From the NCBI GenBank assembly GCA_029571495.1, contig JAKPSO010000945.1, forward strand, positions 1-10,027: a DNA stretch of 10,027 bases. The letters run 5' to 3'. Made by a program: the position numbers and the translations under genes. Below, one piece after another: positions 6,596-10,027 of the stretch. The notes beneath the pieces were generated by a model. It made no database searches and was not told where the DNA came from. It saw only the letters and a program-made list of their open reading frames with translations. Every line of letters starts with the position of its first letter. The stretch's first letter is position 1. This DNA is from Pseudomonadota bacterium (lineage in GTDB: Bacteria > Pseudomonadota > Gammaproteobacteria > Burkholderiales > Casimicrobiaceae).

Positions 6596-8660
6596 GGAGT
6601 GTCCCTATAGAAAGCTCAGAACTGTTCGCTAACGCGACGTTTCCCCCGATTTTTAGATCTACTTGCATCTTGCTGGGCGGGAAGCAATGGTCTATGAGGG
6701 AAGTGACTACGCAAAGTGAGTGCATTCGCGAAAGAACTGATTGGTCGTACTTAATGTCTGCCACTTTGTAGAAATTCGGATTAATCCAAATCCAATCGTT
6801 TTCGTTCACCACGCGCAAAACCGTGGGCGCGGACATTTGCACCGTTGAAGTGGCTACCGCATCGGGCTCAGCCCCCAATGTTCCCCGGAACACTATTTGC
6901 AGTTGAAGATTCCACGCGTTGATCGGTACGGGATTTGCCGAAAAGTCAAACGTGAATAGTTGTTCTGCGCCGACCGCCATCGACGTGACATCAATGTGGG
7001 CCGACACCACAACTTCCTCGACGGGTTCCGTGGCACCGGCCACGTAGCACGCGTTCTGTTGTTGAGTATCCATCGGGTTGAGTTCGCCAAGATCGCCCGA
7101 CCAATCGGATTGATAGCAGCTGTTTCGCGAGAATCGAACCACGGCGAGCAGTTTACCGGCGGTCATATCTTGCGAACCGCCGTAGTTCGGAGTGGTGTTG
7201 GTCACGCGCGCCCGAATCTTGCGAAACCCGCATGCATCTTTGCAGTTGGAGTTTTCATCACCACCGTCAAGCAATCCATACAGATGCTCCTCCGGCGGAC
7301 GAATCGAAAATTCGCCGCGAAAGAAATAATCGATCAACCCCGCGCTGTATTCGACGGCTCTAGGTACGAGCTTTGTGCCTGCATCCTGATAAGTGAAGAA
7401 ATTTTGTTGAAAAACACCCGGGCCACTGTACGCTGTTTCCGGGCGCAGCGATTTCTGTGAGAAGACCGACGCCGATGACGTTTTTGCACTCGGATCGGTT
7501 TGCGTTCCCATAAAGCGCAATTTGCACTTAGTTGCGTCGCCGTTACAAAGATTGACGCGTATCTGTTCCAGGTTCGTGCCGGAAAACAAATCCGTCATCG
7601 GAACGTCATTGAACACGTTCGATGGCTCCGGAAATGGCAGGCCGCTGGCTGGTTGAAATAGCCTTGAACTAAACATGCCACCCACCTCAAAGTCCTTGCC
7701 GGGAGACGTGAAGTTCGAACTCGTGTACGCAGCGATGCCGCCAATCCACGATTCCTCTGGACGCTCCATCGCCTGCGTATTGAGACTATCGTCGGTCCTG
7801 CTGTTCCAAAACTGGCGCGGTAATCCAAAGATCATCGGTGCAGTCGCGGTTGTGGCCAAATTCCGCACGAGCAGGGCTTGTTGTTCAAAGAACATTTCGT
7901 AGCCACTGGGGCGGTATAGAGTTCCCGAGCCCAGATCCAAAATCTGGCAGGTATTGTCGTTGCAGTGACTGTCGTTGCGGACATGCTGAGGTGACCCCAT
8001 ATCTTGCAAGTGATGCACGATATGTCCAAGCGCCTGAAAAGTCTTGCCCCAGTTGGCGCTCCGATCAATCTTTCGAGGTTGAGTTATGGCGCGATAGAAA
8101 TAGTCGCGCGCATCCATCCACGTGTAGTGATTGCTGCCGGTAGCCAGTGTGTCGGACGGGTCACGTTTAAGAATCCAGTGCAACGAGCTCGGACCCAATC
8201 GCGTGTTCAGCTCGGTGAGCGGCGCGCCGTTGTTCTGCGGGTTGTAGAAGTGAGCGAACGGCCGTTTGCTGACCTCTGTCGCATCTTCGTAGCAGGCACC
8301 GTAGCGAATCATGTCTGCAATGCCGAGACCGGCAACCCAGTCGGGTTGATTCGGTCTCTCGCCCGGCTTCTGCGGCAGCGTGGCCCACGTTGTAAGGATT
8401 CCTGGTCCGGGAGAGATAGAGCCGAAACAGTAGGGGATGGGGCCGAGGCCGGCTTCGAGGGGGAAGGGTTGTTTCTCATCCCCCAACTGAAGAGGTTTGA
8501 GACCTAACCGAAACAGCGTTCCGGTAGGTCTAGCGTCAGCCAATTGGGACATCGACACTGCCGTTTCGGACATATCTGCATGATTGTTTATCTCATACGC
8601 GGTCGCGGAATTAAACAGGAATGCGAGGGCAATAAGTATTTTAGCGATAGTTTTTCTCAT
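6528..8660 (-). CDS. Secreted zinc-dependent phospholipase C / P1-nuclease-like protein, probably frameshifted near the end
   Basis: The 710-residue frame begins with a signal peptide (MRKTIAK, then a hydrophobic core, cleavage likely after NSATA at 21), so the product is exported. The first third looks like the zinc-dependent phospholipase C / S1-P1 nuclease fold. H27 lies near the mature N-terminus, followed by HFYNP (H137-P141) and NHYT (H178). The signature HIVHHLQDMGSPQHVRND (213-230) fits the family pattern of H, D, P, H and N with H217, D220, P224, H226 and N229. The rest has no recognised domain and contains several cysteine pairs, suiting a periplasmic or extracellular protein. The substrate cannot be inferred. 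ATG 8660 is chosen over ATG 8696 because the signal peptide begins there and AAGGGA lies just upstream. It overlaps the upstream lipoprotein gene by ATGA. The last residues before TGA 6528 look unnatural; see the six-G run. Confidence 0.75.
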   Translation of the reverse strand: MRKTIAKILIALAFLFNSATAYEINNHADMSETAVSMSQLADARPTGTLFRLGLKPLQLGDEKQPFPLEAGLGPIPYCFGSISPGPGILTTWATLPQKPGERPNQPDWVAGLGIADMIRYGACYEDATEVSKRPFAHFYNPQNNGAPLTELNTRLGPSSLHWILKRDPSDTLATGSNHYTWMDARDYFYRAITQPRKIDRSANWGKTFQALGHIVHHLQDMGSPQHVRNDSHCNDNTCQILDLGSGTLYRPSGYEMFFEQQALLVRNLATTATAPMIFGLPRQFWNSRTDDSLNTQAMERPEESWIGGIAAYTSSNFTSPGKDFEVGGMFSSRLFQPASGLPFPEPSNVFNDVPMTDLFSGTNLEQIRVNLCNGDATKCKLRFMGTQTDPSAKTSSASVFSQKSLRPETAYSGPGVFQQNFFTYQDAGTKLVPRAVEYSAGLIDYFFRGEFSIRPPEEHLYGLLDGGDENSNCKDACGFRKIRARVTNTTPNYGGSQDMTAGKLLAVVRFSRNSCYQSDWSGDLGELNPMDTQQQNACYVAGATEPVEEVVVSAHIDVTSMAVGAEQLFTFDFSANPVPINAWNLQLQIVFRGTLGAEPDAVATSTVQMSAPTVLRVVNENDWIWINPNFYKVADIKYDQSVLSRMHSLCVVTSLIDHCFPPSKMQVDLKIGGNVALANSSELSIGTLHACNAGRPRSAVRHLVVTSPQQ
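6536..6541. other. Six-G homopolymer at the probable frameshift
   Basis: GGGGGG on the plus strand (CCCCCC in the coding sense) lies 5 nt before the TGA of the phospholipase C-like gene. Removing one base joins the gene to the open frame that continues to 6272. It may be a sequencing or assembly indel, a slipped-strand switch or a true mutation. Confidence 0.5.
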
Positions 8661-9544
8661 CTCTTTCCCTTGAATATTTCGCGCGGGTCCGCGCACTTAG
8701 CGTTCGGAGGCGATCGCAGTATTCGATCCACCAACGTCTCGTAGACCTCCCGAATGAAACGAAATTTTTCTCGCCAAAGCACACTGTCGGGACCTGACTT
8801 CGGATATCCATCAGCCGTCAACGTCTGCGGCGGAAAATTTCGCTGATACCAATTTTTCAACTCGTTGTGCTGTGCCAACAAAAGTCCCGCATAGACCTCC
8901 CATCCGCATTCACCAGCGAACATGATGGCATCGCCGGAATCGGTGAGCGCCGTATAGCGCTCAAGCTCTGTCTTCACAGGTACGAGTTTGTAAGGATGTG
9001 AGCTTGCGCGGCGATCGATCGGCGTGTCGTCAATGGCGCCGGCCGGAAAATTGAGTTGCACTGAGTACAGCGATGTCGTCAGAGAATCCCACTCGCGAAT
9101 CGAATTTTTGTGCTGCTGATCATTCGCGTACCCAGGCTTGTACACAGAGATCATCGGAAACTTGCCACGTCGTTCGCCTTGAATTAGACGGTCGCCCGTG
9201 TTCCATGCTTCGAGCTTAAACACGCCATCGGCATCGGTCTCAACCGCGAAGCTGCGCACATGCTCGCCAAACTTTGAGCCGCCAGCGAGGGTGCCCGTGG
9301 AGGTGGCGTAATGACCGTAAACAAACGCGCCTTTGACCGGCAACCCGGTTTCGGCGTCCACAATCTTGCCGGTAAGCGAAGGTTCGCTCCAGCGGAAGCC
9401 TTGGCTCGAGCTCTTACCTGCCGCACCAGTCGTTGGCTTTTGCGCGTCGCAGGCCGAAACGAGCAGCGTCAAGGGGAGGGCGAAGGCGAGGGTGCGGAAG
9501 GCTGAAACCCATTTTGATACTAGCGTCGTACGCGTGTTTTTCAC
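8657..9544 (-). CDS. Lipoprotein with carboxypeptidase-regulatory-like domain
   Basis: The product has 295 residues with a basic start, a hydrophobic stretch and lipobox LVSAC, giving a lipidated C32. The residue after the cysteine is Asp (D33), which in enterobacteria keeps lipoproteins in the inner membrane; whether this holds here is unknown. A beta-sandwich segment resembling the carboxypeptidase-D regulatory-like domain follows (about 50-145): LTGKIVDAETGLPVKGAFVY, then ETDADGVFKLEAW. The C-terminal half is not recognised. GTG 9544 is preferred because GGAGAAAG lies 4-11 nt upstream and the signal sequence begins there. An ATG at 9622 would add 26 residues before the signal, which is less likely. 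The stop overlaps the phospholipase C-like start (ATGA), so the two form an operon and may act together at the envelope. Confidence 0.8.
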   Translation of the reverse strand: MKNTRTTLVSKWVSAFRTLAFALPLTLLVSACDAQKPTTGAAGKSSSQGFRWSEPSLTGKIVDAETGLPVKGAFVYGHYATSTGTLAGGSKFGEHVRSFAVETDADGVFKLEAWNTGDRLIQGERRGKFPMISVYKPGYANDQQHKNSIREWDSLTTSLYSVQLNFPAGAIDDTPIDRRASSHPYKLVPVKTELERYTALTDSGDAIMFAGECGWEVYAGLLLAQHNELKNWYQRNFPPQTLTADGYPKSGPDSVLWREKFRFIREVYETLVDRILRSPPNAKCADPREIFKGKR

Positions 9545-9670
9545 GTTCTTTCTCCAGTCGGCGAACCCATCAGGCCGCTGCGTGCAATTTTGACTATGTC
9601 GCGGCAGCGCAGCGACAAGCACGGGCGTGCTTTCGGTGGTGACGCCAAAAGGTTCACCATATGAGAGATG

Positions 9671-9685
9671 CTATCGGCGCGATAG
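9671..9685. repeat. Inverted repeat CTATCG-GCG-CGATAG
   Basis: Perfect 6-bp arms are separated by GCG, about 130 bp upstream of the lipoprotein start. It sits 11 bp downstream, in the minus direction, of a TTGACG hexamer (9696-9701), where a -10 region would be expected. It could be an operator for the lipoprotein operon. No regulator is identified. Confidence 0.35.
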
Positions 9686-9828
9686 TGAATGAGGTCGTCA
9701 ACTGCCGAATTGGGAATTGTCTTGAAGCGGCGATCTACGCAGCAGTTTGCGCGCGAAAGCGCTGCGCATGCCGAGGGCGACTCCGGCCAGAAACTTTTCT
9801 GCACGAACGGCCAAATAGAAGCGGTAGA

Positions 9829-9856
9829 AGTATAAAAAATCACAATGTTGACTTAA
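9829..9856 (-). promoter_or_regulatory. Weak candidate promoter for the lipoprotein operon
   Basis: On the minus strand, TATACT (9829-9834) is a good -10 match in an AT-rich stretch. The best -35 at 16-bp spacing is TTAAGT (9851-9856), which matches the consensus at only three of six positions. This would give a leader of nearly 280 nt. Confidence 0.25.
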
Positions 9857-9872
9857 CGAAAATACAGCCCCT

Positions 9873-9893
9873 AAGCGCCGTCTACTAACGCTT
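9873..9893 (-). terminator. Weak hairpin after the putative right-edge gene
   Basis: AAGCG and CGCTT arms (9873-9877 and 9889-9893) flank an 11-nt loop. On the minus strand a stretch ending in ATTTTCG follows. The stem is short and the T-run poor, so this is only a possible terminator for a gene ending at 9893. Confidence 0.2.
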
Positions 9894-10027
9894 CAGGCCG
9901 AAAAGTTAATGAAATCCTTGCGCATGAGTACGCCGCGCATCGACTCGGGTGTCCCTGCGGCGTTCGCGCGAACATTCCAGCGTAGACGTTCAGGCGCACA
10001 CGGGACGCGTCGCCGACGGTCGGTCCC
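9893..10027 (-). CDS. Possible 3' end of a minus-strand gene cut by the window end
   Basis: A frame open from the window end to TGA at 9893-9895 encodes 44 residues, ending RWNVRANAAGTPESMRGVLMRKDFINFSA broken here as RWNVRANAAGTPESM plus RGVLMRKDFINFSA. The composition looks like real protein. The opposite-strand frame from ATG 9909 is strongly Arg-rich and less natural. No family is recognised and the fragment is too short to be sure. Confidence 0.3.
   Translation of the reverse strand, partial: GTDRRRRVPCAPERLRWNVRANAAGTPESMRGVLMRKDFINFSA

Larger units (their letters stand above)
9545..9892. other. Leader/intergenic region upstream of the lipoprotein operon
   Basis: About 350 bp have no convincing gene. 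Frames at 9541-9843 (minus) and 9661-9888 (plus) are open but have odd Cys/Arg-rich composition and no family resemblance. The region holds the inverted repeat at 9671-9685 and a possible -10 box near 9829-9834. If that promoter is used, the leader before GTG 9544 would be about 280 nt, long enough for a regulatory RNA structure. None could be assigned. Confidence 0.4.

Noticed and set aside
9541..9843. 100-codon minus-strand frame upstream of the lipoprotein
   Set aside because: Cys-rich, unnatural composition, no family resemblance and overlap with the lipoprotein's ribosome binding site. Treated as leader sequence.
9661..9888. 75-codon plus-strand frame with an AAAGG upstream
   Set aside because: Composition (CARKRCACRG) is unlike a normal protein and no homologue is recognised. 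The upstream motif alone is not enough.
10013..10023. CCGACGGTCGG, a near match to the paa palindrome
   Set aside because: One central base is missing so the half-sites are misspaced, and it lies at the window edge in possible coding sequence. Likely chance in GC-rich DNA.
9909..10027. Plus-strand frame from ATG 9909 open to the window end
   Set aside because: Strongly Arg-rich and without a good ribosome binding site. The opposite-strand frame ending at 9893 looks more like protein.

Overview
The window looks like chromosomal DNA from a moderately GC-rich Gram-negative bacterium, most likely a proteobacterium (gamma or beta). The evidence is a proteobacterial-type phenylacetyl-CoA epoxidase operon, a lipoprotein with a lipobox, a Sec-type secreted protein and a multi-domain GGDEF-EAL protein. 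The genus cannot be fixed from the sequence alone. No tRNA, rRNA, CRISPR array, transposase or integrase was seen.

Left part (1-2672, minus strand): one long gene, cut by the window start, encodes a soluble PAS-GAF-PAS-GGDEF-EAL protein that should make and/or degrade cyclic di-GMP. Both catalytic motifs are intact. A 294-bp divergent intergenic region follows. It holds a perfect 14-bp palindrome (ACCGACCGGTCGGT) in the spacer of a plausible sigma-70 promoter that faces the next operon, plus a pair of overlapping inverted repeats.

Middle part (2967-6185, plus strand): paaA, paaB, paaC and paaE, encoding the ring-1,2-phenylacetyl-CoA epoxidase: PaaA (di-iron oxygenase subunit), PaaC (structural partner), PaaB (small bridging subunit) and PaaE (FAD and 2Fe-2S reductase). 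PaaE passes electrons from NADPH to the PaaAC core, which epoxidises the aromatic ring of phenylacetyl-CoA. The usual paaD between paaC and paaE is absent: only 9 bp separate the two genes. None of the later-pathway genes (paaF, paaG, paaH, paaJ, paaK, paaZ) lies in the window, and a hairpin follows paaE, so this looks like a self-contained oxygenase operon.

Right part (6272-9544, minus strand, convergent to paa): a two-gene operon with an ATGA overlap. The first gene encodes a lipoprotein with a carboxypeptidase-regulatory-like beta domain. The second encodes a large secreted protein with a zinc-dependent phospholipase C / P1-nuclease-like histidine motif. Near its 3' end the reading frame is probably broken at a run of six G (6536-6541). 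The frame that continues beyond it (to 6272) looks like the missing C-terminus.

The last 480 bp hold a long leader with an inverted repeat and possibly the 3' end of another minus-strand gene cut by the window end.
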